Part shown: one piece after another, positions 39,480-48,511 of the stretch
Position numbering within the stretch: the first letter of the stretch is position 1
Layout: each line of letters begins with the position of its first letter
DNA from: Carpediemonas membranifera
Lineage: Eukaryota; Fornicata
NCBI GenBank assembly: GCA_019828565.1
Contig: JAHDYR010000016.1
Coordinates: forward strand, 186,001-250,000
DNA: 64,000 nt
Reading direction: 5' to 3'
Translations under genes and position numbers: made by a program
The notes under the pieces: generated by a model
What the model was told of the DNA's origin: nothing
The model's database searches: none
Seen by the model: the letters and a program-made list of their open reading frames with translations, nothing else

Positions 39480-39791
39480 TGGTCTTTGTTCTGGGATGAA
39501 CTCACAACGTGCTCAACAGACCATTTTTGCCCCCATCGGGTTCAAACCCGATCGAACGTAACCGCGTGAATTAGGCCGGGATGGGGACACTCTCCATGGA
39601 TGAGCACACTAGATCGCCTGTAAGTCGATAACTGCGGGCTGAGCAGAGTTCGCCAACTGGAGTCGGCAGAGTCTTGTGTCGGGTTGACAGCACACCGAGC
39701 TGGCTCAGCTTCCATTCCATGATGAGACAAGCCAATGAACATCTAAACAACGTATTAGACCACCGGAGGCTTAGTTTATGAATGTCATAAA
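39480..39791. other. Intergenic stretch with an inverted repeat
   Basis: 312 bp upstream of eL30. CCCCATC (39531-39537) is the exact reverse complement of GATGGGG (39580-39586), and a CGGGTTCAAACCCG palindrome lies at 39537-39550. The arms are 56 nt apart overall, too short for a tRNA, and the T-arm base pairing fails. No coding evidence. Confidence 0.4.
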
Positions 39792-40143
39792 TTAACCAAG
39801 GATGATGGCAGACTTCTTCTGCTTGCGCTCAGCGCCGAGCTCGAAGTGCTTCGCGCGCTTGAGGACAACGAAGTGGCGGTGCTTGCACTTGCTGCACTCA
39901 AGACGGAGAAGGATCTTCTTGGTAGTCTTGGCCTTGTTGTGCTGAACGGGCTTGGTCTGGCCACCAAAACCACGCTGCTTGCGCACATAACGGCGCTGGC
40001 CAAGAGCGGTATCGCGACGGGCACCAGACTTGCACTGAGTGACCTTGTGGACAGTGTGAGCGTTGTCGACGGTGCAGTGGGTCTATATGAGCAGAAAGAA
40101 ACGAAAATGGACATACACGGCGAGTCTTAGGGATGTTAACCAT
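39792..40143 (-). CDS. Ribosomal protein eL42 (L36a/L44)
   Basis: Exons 40143-40117 and 40082-39792 give 105 residues, the usual length. MVNIPKTRR opens it, and splicing adds [43 protein letters not shown] and the second zinc CxxC (CSKCKHRH) are typical; it ends KKSAIILG. The first pair of zinc cysteines is reduced relative to many species: C of THC is present and the other is C in TQC. It belongs to the large-subunit E site. An A-run and T-run lie upstream. Confidence 0.95.
40083..40116 (-). other. 34-nt spliceosomal intron in eL42
   Basis: Minus strand starts GTATGTCCAT and ends GCTCATATAG with a pyrimidine-rich middle. Removal joins KTRR to THC as in eL42 proteins. Length is 3n+1. Confidence 0.93.
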
Positions 40144-40421
40144 TAACTGAGTGATAAATGTGGTTCGAATGCGACATACGGCGAGGACCAAGCAGCGTGT
40201 GACTTTTTTCGTAAAAAAAAAAGTTGCCCACTCAAACTTTTTAAAAAATTAAAACGATGGGTATTATGAGTGTTTGTCCTGGATCTCGGCGAAGGTACCA
40301 CCTTCGCAGTTTAAAAGAAGAGAATGACTTGTGCCTTCAAAGTTCTTCAACAAACTGACCAATTTTTGAGAGTAGTTTAACTTGATAGTGAGATCATAGC
40401 AAAAGGAACCAATATGCACAC

Positions 40422-42614
40422 CTACGTCGCACCCTCTGGGTCGCGTCCGAAGCTGAGCACATACTCCTTGCTGTTGAGCTCGGCCACGTGCTGCTGCTCC
40501 AGCCAAGTGCACTCCTCCTGCAAACTCCGGCACTTTGCCAAGCTCACACTTGTGCTGTCACCGCTCCTGGTAATCATTCGGGCAGGCTCCCCGGGCGGGC
40601 CGGCAGGGGCGATGAGTCTGATCGTGTGGAGCACTGGATGGTCCAGATCACCGGTCAGCGGGTTCGGGGGGACACTATTGAGGGGGGTCGACCCGACACC
40701 GCCGACAGGCTCGGCCACTAGTGAAATGCCGAGCATGCCAAGCTGGCCGGACAAGTCTTCGAGCACGGTCGGGGTGAAGTCTCTGATGGACTCGACCCCC
40801 GCCTCCGCCGTCCTGGTCCCGTTGCTTGTGAGAGCGGCGTTCCACTTCGACAACGCGAGCAGGCTGGCCCAATATGTATTCCGGTCTGTCTGCTGGCGCC
40901 TTCTCTCCGGCAGCTGCCTCGCCTTGGCCGCGAGTGTGCGGATCTTGGCCTGGTTGCCGTGCCCCTCGTCCTTGGGCCCGGCCTCGAGCTCGGCCTGCTG
41001 GCCTCTCAGCGCTAGGTAGACCGCGTGGTCTGCGAGGAGCTTGTGGAGGTGCGAGGTGTGCTTCTTGTCGCCGACGACATCACCCACATCCGCTGACCGC
41101 TGCATGACGTCCTCGGCGTCCTTCTCGACCCGTTTCTTCTCCATGCTCTCCTTGAGATCGGCCACAAACATCTCAGCCGCCCTCTTGAAGATCTTGGCAG
41201 GCACGTTTTCTCTACTATGTTTCCGCACCTCCCGCACGAACGCGCTAAGAGGCCCGTGGACGTCGCTCGACCGGAGTATCGACTCCCCCGTCAGGTCCAG
41301 TAGCTGGGCGTCAGCACGACGGTCCCGCCCGTGGTCTCGCCCCCCATGGTCTTCCTTGCTGCCGACGACCTCAGCCACTAGCCGCTCAGCCGCAGTCGCC
41401 CTCCCAGACCGAGGCGAGTCGATACTGTAGTCGAAGTCGCCGTCGCTGTCCTCTGTCGGCGTGTACGTCCCGGTGAGTCTGCCGAGCTGCTTCTCGATAT
41501 GGTCGGCCCGCTTCTTCTCGTGGTAGTCCGGTCCTAGCTCTGGCACGTCCAGCCAGCCGTCGGGGACCTCTAACGACGGAATGAGACCCTCATGGACCCA
41601 GTCCGCGGCCAGTATGACCTTCTCCCTTGTGAGCAGGTCCTCGGGCCGGGGGCGGGGCTCGGTCGACTCGAACAAGTCGATGTCTTGCTCCGTGATTGTC
41701 GAGACAAGGGGAGCCAGCTGCCGCCAGTAGTCGAGCTCCTCCTTGGCCTGAAGGGCCGCCTCGTCTTCGATGTCACTCATACTATCGTCCTTGCCCGCGG
41801 CACGGACGGCGGCGCGCTGGGTCGGCCGGGCACGCATGCCCCCGCCTCGCCCGGCCCGGCCAAAGCGTCTCTTGGCGAGTATGTCACGCTTGGCACGCCT
41901 GGCTTCGCGGGCTACTCTGCTCCGCTCGTCCCTGGCACGATCCATCTCCTTCATTGCCCGCTTCTTCGCGGACTCGGCCTCCATCTGCTCCCGGAGGAGA
42001 GGCATGGGTGCCACTGCAAAGCCCGTGCCGCAGTGGCCGCAGACAAGCTCGGAGAACATGCGCTGCTCGCTCTGGAGAATGGTGTTCTTCGCGCCGGGGC
42101 TGGTGGTCTCCAGGGAGGCCTGGATGAAGACGTAGAGGGCCTCGAGCAGGGCGGCGCGGATGTCGGGACGCCCCTCGATGAGCGTGTTCAGGGCTGTGTC
42201 GGCAAGGAGCTTAGTGCGCACGGCGTCGATCTGCTTGGGTATAATAGGGATCTGCGCGACGTTGCGGAAGGGGAGGAGGATCTGCTCGAGGAAGATGTTG
42301 AAGTGGCGCAAGCGGGTGGGACTCAAGTCAATAGTAGGATCAATGAACATGAACAGATCCAAGAAATCCTCAGTAAGCTTCTCCTTGGCGACGAGAATGC
42401 CGCTTTGTGGCCCTTTGGGACTTTTCGTATCATACACGGCTGTGTGCCTGCCCAGAATGGAGAATCTACTGCTTTCAGCATGTACTGAACCATACTTGAT
42501 CCTAATAACACGTGGATCGAGCTCCATGCGGTACTTCTGTGATTCGCGCGCAGCTGCTTCGTTGAACTCGTCAACTCTCGAATCAACTGAGTGGCTGGGA
42601 CGCACATTCGGCAA
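40422..42614 (-). CDS. Large protein of unknown function
   Basis: 730 residues, mostly helical. The N-terminal 200 residues look folded (DPTIDLSPTRLRHFNIFLEQILLPFRNV and a single CGHCG Cys pair). Next comes a highly basic region (about 215-275, RREARRAKRDILAKRRFGRAGRGGGMRARP). Acidic and charged stretches follow, and the C terminus reads LNSKEYVLSFGRDPEGAT. I do not recognise a family. The basic arm suggests nucleic acid or ribosome contact, but that is only compositional. The codon pattern and length make it a secure gene. Confidence 0.7.
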   Translation of the reverse strand: MPNVRPSHSVDSRVDEFNEAAARESQKYRMELDPRVIRIKYGSVHAESSRFSILGRHTAVYDTKSPKGPQSGILVAKEKLTEDFLDLFMFIDPTIDLSPTRLRHFNIFLEQILLPFRNVAQIPIIPKQIDAVRTKLLADTALNTLIEGRPDIRAALLEALYVFIQASLETTSPGAKNTILQSEQRMFSELVCGHCGTGFAVAPMPLLREQMEAESAKKRAMKEMDRARDERSRVAREARRAKRDILAKRRFGRAGRGGGMRARPTQRAAVRAAGKDDSMSDIEDEAALQAKEELDYWRQLAPLVSTITEQDIDLFESTEPRPRPEDLLTREKVILAADWVHEGLIPSLEVPDGWLDVPELGPDYHEKKRADHIEKQLGRLTGTYTPTEDSDGDFDYSIDSPRSGRATAAERLVAEVVGSKEDHGGRDHGRDRRADAQLLDLTGESILRSSDVHGPLSAFVREVRKHSRENVPAKIFKRAAEMFVADLKESMEKKRVEKDAEDVMQRSADVGDVVGDKKHTSHLHKLLADHAVYLALRGQQAELEAGPKDEGHGNQAKIRTLAAKARQLPERRRQQTDRNTYWASLLALSKWNAALTSNGTRTAEAGVESIRDFTPTVLEDLSGQLGMLGISLVAEPVGGVGSTPLNSVPPNPLTGDLDHPVLHTIRLIAPAGPPGEPARMITRSGDSTSVSLAKCRSLQEECTWLEQQHVAELNSKEYVLSFGRDPEGAT

Positions 42615-43041
42615 GCCTTTGGTAGGCCCTAGATGCCATGGGTGCCCTTTCGGCTGGTTTTGTCAGACGCATATTATCTTTCTGACTCCGGCAGAGTTCG
42701 AGTTGAACACCTTCAGGTGCACGACAGGTGGACCAAATGGGCCAAACGTCAAGAAAGAACGTATAGGCATGGAAACCTGACATATGACGTGGTTTTCCAA
42801 CATTTGCCTGAGGCTCGAACGAACCGACATGTCCATCACCGCTCAGTGCCATTCCGTGCTGAATCACGCCGTTTTCAGACACTATCATCTTCACCAGGTC
42901 GTTATATGTCGCGGAAGCGGGTCGCTTTGCCCACCGCTCTCCGCCATTGAGGCCTCCCTGCAAGATGGTCAGACGGCCGTTGAAACCGCGACGGAACGGG
43001 TGCATGATGATAGTAAACAACGATAGTAGCCAGCAGAACAC
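42583..43041 (-). CDS. Doubtful open frame upstream of the 730-residue gene
   Basis: 152-codon frame that overlaps the next gene's start by 32 bp in another frame. Central residues (GERWAKRPASATYNDLVKMIVSENGVIQHG) look protein-like, but there is no known domain, no promoter element and an awkward overlap. It may be a short gene or chance. Confidence 0.2.
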   Translation of the reverse strand: MFCWLLSLFTIIMHPFRRGFNGRLTILQGGLNGGERWAKRPASATYNDLVKMIVSENGVIQHGMALSGDGHVGSFEPQANVGKPRHMSGFHAYTFFLDVWPIWSTCRAPEGVQLELCRSQKDNMRLTKPAERAPMASRAYQRLAECASQPLS

Positions 43042-43342
43042 TATTCATTCAATTAATTTGCCCGGGACCCCTTCCTCTCGCCTCAGCCTCGCCCTTTCTC
43101 ACGGTCGTCGGCCCCAGCCCCTGCTTGCCGTGAGCTAAACACTGTGGCCTCATTTACGTCGCAGTAGTGGTCATTTATGAAGCATGGTCGGCTTGACTGG
43201 AGTACCCAGGACACATCAGATGCTGGCACCCCAGTGACACGGCAGAGTCGGTCAACCTGGCCTCAGGGTCTACCGGCACAGGCCTGACGACAGATGACTG
43301 GCTACAGTTGTAGCTACCCGTGTTCCCATCCCCAAGCCCCCC
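42615..43342. other. About 730 bp without a secure gene
   Basis: Between the 730-residue gene and the Med18-like gene. Apart from the doubtful 152-codon frame it holds pyrimidine-rich stretches (43060-43120) and no repeat, tRNA or promoter match that I can support. Confidence 0.35.
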
Positions 43343-44050
43343 TCAGACCCACTGTACCAGGGGTGAGAGCACAGAGGCCGTCTCCACCAGTAACCGGGCC
43401 CCGTCCTCGGGTTGTGTGGGTGAAAGCGCCGTCAGCTCAATCAGCACAGTGCCTGGGTCCAGCAGCACCCTGTCCCTGGCGGCCATGGCCGCGGTCATGA
43501 GCACAGTGTCGTCCGGCTGAGTCGGTGAAGTTATGGACGTCGGTGGCGAAAGGACCATGTTTGGTGTGGGGGCGTCTGGTCTGAGTGTGAAGAGGTGGGT
43601 GATCAGCCGGCAGAGCACACCGCCCGGGAGTTCAAACTGGTGGCCCTGGGCATACGTTACAATCGCCAAGGGACGGTCGGTGGGGGCGTTCTCAGGAAGA
43701 GGGGTGGTCATTGCGTCGATCTTGACTGGTCTGCAGGTCACCGCTCCCAGCTTCTTCGGCTTCTTGAGGTCGTACCGGGTGCCGTGGACTGTGGTCCCTC
43801 CAAACTGGGAAAGACGGAGACGAGTGGCGAAGTTCTCAACAGACTGGCCGTATACCGCCTCATAGGCATGGAATTTGGATCGGACATGTGACATATCGTG
43901 GAGTATGTTGAAAAGCTCCTGGCCCGTTGAGATCCAGGACATGCTGTCGGCGGCATCGGCAAACATCACCTCTGTGTTGATCTCATTAGTACCATGGCGC
44001 AGTATACCTCGCAAATTGCACTCATATACCACTCCTTGCGGCGCATTCAT
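43343..44050 (-). CDS. Possible Mediator subunit 18
   Basis: 235 residues. The order of segments is like Med18: an N-terminal VVYECNLRGILRHG strand, a central RLRLSQFGG strand, YAQGHQFELPGGVLCRLITHLFTL, and a C-terminal VLIELTALSPTQPEDGARLLVETASVLSPLVQW. In human MED18 the last two correspond to GHLFRKGIMKIMVYKIF and LVELSVVAPAGQ..FAEQLKPLVHL. No motif is exact, so this is a tentative fold-level match. The start at 44048-44050 is preferred because a CCAGTTTTG variant of the promoter element lies just upstream. Confidence 0.45.
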   Translation of the reverse strand: MNAPQGVVYECNLRGILRHGTNEINTEVMFADAADSMSWISTGQELFNILHDMSHVRSKFHAYEAVYGQSVENFATRLRLSQFGGTTVHGTRYDLKKPKKLGAVTCRPVKIDAMTTPLPENAPTDRPLAIVTYAQGHQFELPGGVLCRLITHLFTLRPDAPTPNMVLSPPTSITSPTQPDDTVLMTAAMAARDRVLLDPGTVLIELTALSPTQPEDGARLLVETASVLSPLVQWV

Positions 44051-44182
44051 CGTCAATGTGGTCAAAACTGGCAAAACAAAGAATGCACCTGGCTGCGCTT
44101 AATAGAGCCCAGGCAGGTGATGTAGTTCATCCCAGGGGACCTCACCACCCACCTATCCATCCCTTAACCGCATATTTAAAAG

Positions 44183-47100
44183 TTACTCCCGGCCGAACTG
44201 CTCGTTTGTCATGTACAGGCTGGGCTGGCACACGACGCCACGCCACACGAGGCCCCTCGCCTCCTCGAACTTCGCCTTAAGGTCGTCCATGCCCCCGATC
44301 TTGGAGCACCCTTTGACCATCTGCTGTAGCAGGATCGCCAGCCGCCGGAGGACCCTGACGAGCCCGCCGGGGAACGCCTCAGGGTCCACGAGCATCGTCT
44401 TGGCAAGCGTGCTGCCGTTGGCCCAGGCGTGTATGAGGGGCACGACCCCCAGTCGGACGGCCTCCTGCCTGTACTCCTCGCCAGTGGTCTCGACCCCCAC
44501 TCGGGCCATGGTGTCTCCGATGTCCTTAGCCCGCTCCCTGGCAGTCTCGATGGCTGCTGCGAGTGCATCAGAGGGCAGCTTAGGCTCCTCCTCAGCCTTG
44601 GTCTCGTCAATGAGAGCCCCCAGCAGACCACAGACGTCGACCGGGGACAGTGTTGTGAACACAGAGGTCGTCACCAGAAGCTCGGTCACGAGCAGCTCGT
44701 TGGCAGTGTTCACCTCTGCTGCAAACGTCCCCAGCTTGCTCAAGACTCCGTCCGAGTCGATGTAGCCCCGTTCGGTCAGAACTTGGGTCATTCTCTCCAT
44801 CTCCCCGGTCAGAACGGTCTCGTCGCTGAGGGCATGGAGCTCGGCGCCCAGTGCGGCCAGTTCGGCCTGGATGAGGTCTCTGCTCCACACCCGAGCGAAG
44901 ACTCGGTCGAAGTCGGGCTGAGACGCTGTTGTTGTGCGGATTTCAGCAAGTCTAGATACAGTGCTGACGAAGTCGGCCTTGGCTCGGGTGTACTCGTCAG
45001 ACAGGTCCTTGTCGAGGAAGCTGTGTAGCGAGGCCGCCATCTTACCGACCAGCAGACAGCCGTCATCGTCACCAGGCAAGGGGTCGCCCCCAGCTCCGCG
45101 CTCAGCGTCGAGCCTGCTCTCCACCAGCTCCGCATACCGCAGCCGGTCGTAGTCTGGTGCCGAGCTGTCCGCGCTTACTACACCGCTGACGTGCCCGCCG
45201 AGCACGCTGATGGCCGCCACCCCCACGGACACCACCGTGCATGTCCCAGGGGCCCCGGGCACCGCCGGGCCGACCCCCTCCTCGTCAGTCCGCACGAGGA
45301 CCTGCACGGTTCGGCCCGTGGTGCGGTCGGTCGGCTCGCCGAGGACTAGGCCCCAGCCGTAGCAGGCATCGCCCTCATCGATGAACACCAGACGCTTGGT
45401 CAGGAACGTCTGAGGTGTGGCTGCGGCAGGGGCCTTCTGTGCCCTCCGTCGGGACCGGGCAGTCCCTCTGCCCGCCGCCTTGTCCAGCTGGGCCGCGATA
45501 AATGCCTGAGTCGCACGCCTAAACACGCCGTGTCTGAGGACTGTCAGCTGCCGCAGCAACCGGGTGTACTCGCCCACCTCTGCCACGACAGCGTCACCCT
45601 CGCCTTCGAGCCCGGTCGACCCCAGCTCGAGTAGCTTGGCGTTGATACTGTCGATAAGCGGCGGGACGCGGCACTGCTGCTGGTACTGCAGGAATGACTT
45701 TCCGAGCATCTCAGCGGCCTCCTCGCCGTCACCCTGCCGCAGCATCTTGAGGAGCATGTTGTAGCTGAGATGGAAGGCTGAGTGCAGGTCCTCCGCCCCC
45801 CGCTCCACCATGATACGGAACTCCTGCCGGTCCAGCCTGTCTGACGCCATGATGATGACGTTGCCCGTCTTATCGGCGTTCCGTCGACCGGCCCTGCCCG
45901 CCATCTGGGTGTACTCGCCGCTCGAGAGGATGCGACGCCCCTCGCCGTCCCACTTCGTCACAGAGGAGAAGATCACCGTCCTCGCCGGCATGTTCAGTCC
46001 CATAGCGAACGTCTCGGTGGCAAAGAGCACCTTAAGGAGACCCAACCCGAAGAGCATCTCCGTGATCTCCTTCATCGTGGGGAGCAGCCCGCTGTGATGC
46101 ACGCCAAGACCCATTCTGAGCAGCGGGAGGGCGGCGTCCATGGCCGACCGGTCCTCCTCGTTGATTGTATCGCGTGCTTTGTTAAACAGGAAGTTGATAC
46201 GCGTGACATCATCCGGAGTAGTCCATGACCGTCCGTTCGATGACATCGCCTTCATCATGTCATCAGCGTAGCCCTGGATCTCCCGTTTGCCGAATCCGAA
46301 GACGATGACAGGGCCGAAAGTAGTCGGACCGCCATCGCCTATGAGGGTCACCAGCAGCGTCTTGAGCTGCTCTATCGTCCCGTTCCTACCCTGCGGCGTC
46401 TGCGCGAGGTCTGTCATCGCGCTGTTGAAAGAAGCAGCGTTCATGGCTGCGTCACCCTCCTTGATGAGGCGTAGGAAGCCATTAGACGTGGCAGTCTTGG
46501 GCTTAGGGATGAATACGCTGAGCGGTGTGGGTCTGTACTCCGTGTATATCACGTGACACGGCTCATTACGGAGCTGGGCGATCCAACCCGCGAACTGGGG
46601 GGCGTTGGGAATGGTGGCCGAGAGGAAGACGCACTTGACCCCCGGCCTGAGCTTGATCATGGTCTCCTCCCACACCACACCACGCTCAGAGTCTCTCATG
46701 TAGTGTACCTCATCGAAAATGACCCACTTCATCTCCCGCATGAGCTCGGAGCCCGAGTACAGCTGCTCGCGGAGAATCTCGGTTGTCATCACGAGGATCG
46801 GCGCGTGGGGTGCGATGGTGGTGTCGCCGGTCATCAGGCCGACCTCGACGAACCGGTCGGGGTCCTCGGGGGTGGGGAACATGCCGCTCAGGTCGTGGAA
46901 CTTCTGGTTCGACAGCGCCTTGATGGGGGAGGTGTATACGATCTTCTGCCCCTTGGCAAGGGCATGGGCGATCGCGTACTCGGCTACAACGGTCTTGCCC
47001 GCGCTAGTGTGGGCAGAGACGAGCACAGACTCCTCCCGGTCAACCGCACTCACCGCCTGGACCTGGAAGGGGTCCAGCTCGAATGGGTATGTCTGAGCCA

Positions 47101-47425
47101 TGGTCTCCGGCCTCGGCAGTGTGAATACGGCGTCGTCGGCTTCAAGCTGCTCGACGATCGGCCGCATGGACGAGGGAAACGCCACCTGATGCTTGCACAC
47201 CTTGGTCTTGTCGCAAATTTCCTTGCCTTTGGAATTAACGTACTTCCCTTGCAGAACATCGCGTATGATCGGCATACTCATGCAGAGTGACGCTACGGTG
47301 GCTTGCAGATCCTCTGGAGAGTTGATAGCAGTCGATGCGACATTATCGCGCTTCTCTTCAACGCTAGGCAGCGGCGCTTTGCGCACCACAGGGCCTAGAA
47401 CGTCTAAAAGGTCGAAGTCGTCCAT
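44183..47425 (-). CDS. Mtr4-like exosome RNA helicase
   Basis: 1080 residues. The Ski2-like helicase core has SAHTSAGKT (motif I), TSPIKALSNQK, MTTEILREQLYSGSELMREMKWVIFDEVHYMRD (motif II as DEVH), FLSATIPNAPQF and QMAGRAGRRN. The segment CHVIYTEYRPTPL and the C-terminal helical domain (LGAELHALSDETVLTGEM, SKLGTFAAEVNTANELLVTELL, LVRVLRRLAILLQQM) identify Mtr4 within the family. An arch-like insertion lies about 590-780. It feeds RNA to the nuclear exosome. The stop TAA is followed by TTTAAATATG. Confidence 0.92.
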   Translation of the reverse strand: MDDFDLLDVLGPVVRKAPLPSVEEKRDNVASTAINSPEDLQATVASLCMSMPIIRDVLQGKYVNSKGKEICDKTKVCKHQVAFPSSMRPIVEQLEADDAVFTLPRPETMAQTYPFELDPFQVQAVSAVDREESVLVSAHTSAGKTVVAEYAIAHALAKGQKIVYTSPIKALSNQKFHDLSGMFPTPEDPDRFVEVGLMTGDTTIAPHAPILVMTTEILREQLYSGSELMREMKWVIFDEVHYMRDSERGVVWEETMIKLRPGVKCVFLSATIPNAPQFAGWIAQLRNEPCHVIYTEYRPTPLSVFIPKPKTATSNGFLRLIKEGDAAMNAASFNSAMTDLAQTPQGRNGTIEQLKTLLVTLIGDGGPTTFGPVIVFGFGKREIQGYADDMMKAMSSNGRSWTTPDDVTRINFLFNKARDTINEEDRSAMDAALPLLRMGLGVHHSGLLPTMKEITEMLFGLGLLKVLFATETFAMGLNMPARTVIFSSVTKWDGEGRRILSSGEYTQMAGRAGRRNADKTGNVIIMASDRLDRQEFRIMVERGAEDLHSAFHLSYNMLLKMLRQGDGEEAAEMLGKSFLQYQQQCRVPPLIDSINAKLLELGSTGLEGEGDAVVAEVGEYTRLLRQLTVLRHGVFRRATQAFIAAQLDKAAGRGTARSRRRAQKAPAAATPQTFLTKRLVFIDEGDACYGWGLVLGEPTDRTTGRTVQVLVRTDEEGVGPAVPGAPGTCTVVSVGVAAISVLGGHVSGVVSADSSAPDYDRLRYAELVESRLDAERGAGGDPLPGDDDGCLLVGKMAASLHSFLDKDLSDEYTRAKADFVSTVSRLAEIRTTTASQPDFDRVFARVWSRDLIQAELAALGAELHALSDETVLTGEMERMTQVLTERGYIDSDGVLSKLGTFAAEVNTANELLVTELLVTTSVFTTLSPVDVCGLLGALIDETKAEEEPKLPSDALAAAIETARERAKDIGDTMARVGVETTGEEYRQEAVRLGVVPLIHAWANGSTLAKTMLVDPEAFPGGLVRVLRRLAILLQQMVKGCSKIGGMDDLKAKFEEARGLVWRGVVCQPSLYMTNEQFGRE

Positions 47426-47450
47426 CGAAACGGCGTATCCTGCACCAGAC

Positions 47451-47459
47451 TAAACTCGG
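47451..47459 (-). promoter_or_regulatory. CCGAGTTTA promoter-like element (weak variant)
   Basis: Minus-strand GAGTTTA word 26 bp before the Mtr4 ATG; matches only the AGTTTA core. Confidence 0.3.
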
Positions 47460-47554
47460 CGTCGGATGGCCACAGGGCTCCAGGCAGAGCATACACACAC
47501 CCAGATAATGCCATCCAAGCCCTGTCTTTATTCCATTAAAAGGTTGCTCCCCAG

Positions 47555-48511
47555 TCACTCGAACTCACCCTCCACATTTGTCCAATATCCACTGTGAATT
47601 GGGTCCATCTTTGCCAAAGTCTGACAGAGCCCCTTGCCCTCCGCCTTGTCTTCCGGCCCGAGCTCCGTCCTGTCCTGCAGCAACCCGACTCTCAGGGCCA
47701 GAGCGGGGACAGCGGTGAGCCCCTCCCCGTCGACGGCCCCGTACTCGGCCAGCAGACCTACTGTGGCCGGGTGGGACTGGAGGGTTTGGTCGATGTCTAT
47801 GAGGCCCCTGATGAAAGTCCACGGGCACTCGTTGTTGGGCGCCGTCCTGGCCATGGTGGCTGCGTACTCGAGGGCGTCGACCAGGTCATCGCGGGCTGTC
47901 CCCGTGTGTTTGGTGGCCTCCATCATAAATGACCAAGCGCTGTTGTTTCGCACATCCATGGCAATGAGGTCCGAGGCCACAGCGCTTAGTCTGGACCACA
48001 TCTGCTGGGTGGAGACAATGTGGTGCAGGTAGGACCAGGCGTGGTAGTTCTTGGCGTCCACCGTGAGCACGGTGTCGATAATGAAGTCCAGTTCCGCATC
48101 AATGAAGGATGCGGGGTCCTCCATCGACACGTGGGCGACGACCTTGTCGAAGACACGCTCGCGGTGGTTCCATGTTTGATATATCTTTGGGATCTTGCGT
48201 AGGAGCGCGTTGAGCAGATCGGTCTCGGCTCCGAGCGTTGCTTCGAATGAGGCTGTTTCGTCAAGCAATGGGAATATGCAGCGCCGCCGAACGGCCCATG
48301 CCGAGTAATGAGCAGGATTCTTCATGATAATAGCGGTTGAGAGGTCAAGGACGCGCTTACTGGCCTCATCTGTGTCGACTATGGCCGCAAACAGCTCCAC
48401 CATCTCTTTGTACTCTGCTGGATGGCGGATGTTGCATACAGAGGGAACTATCTCTATTTCAACGGGAGTTACGTCGCTCCAATCGTGCTCCTTCCAGGCT
48501 GCTGACGCCAT
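47555..48511 (-). CDS. Protein farnesyl/geranylgeranyl transferase type I alpha subunit
   Basis: 318 residues from ATG 48509-48511; an in-frame ATG at 48535 is possible. PFTA helical repeats are visible: PAHYSAWAVRRRCIF, KIYQTWNHRERVFD, KNYHAWSYLHHIV and NNSAWSFMME, with CPWTFIRGL as the fifth. VIMKNPAHYSAW fits ENPANYTVWHFRR in animals. It pairs with a beta subunit to prenylate CaaX proteins such as small GTPases. AATAAAG occurs about 35 bp past the stop. Confidence 0.9.
   Translation of the reverse strand: MASAAWKEHDWSDVTPVEIEIVPSVCNIRHPAEYKEMVELFAAIVDTDEASKRVLDLSTAIIMKNPAHYSAWAVRRRCIFPLLDETASFEATLGAETDLLNALLRKIPKIYQTWNHRERVFDKVVAHVSMEDPASFIDAELDFIIDTVLTVDAKNYHAWSYLHHIVSTQQMWSRLSAVASDLIAMDVRNNSAWSFMMEATKHTGTARDDLVDALEYAATMARTAPNNECPWTFIRGLIDIDQTLQSHPATVGLLAEYGAVDGEGLTAVPALALRVGLLQDRTELGPEDKAEGKGLCQTLAKMDPIHSGYWTNVEGEFE

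Noticed and set aside
39531-39586. tRNA gene suggested by CCCCATC/GATGGGG arms and GGTTCAAACCC
   Set aside because: Only 56 nt between arm ends, and the T-stem bases do not pair in either orientation.
40264-40533. Minus-strand 89-codon frame near the 3' end of the 730-residue gene
   Set aside because: It overlaps that gene in another frame and has no independent support.
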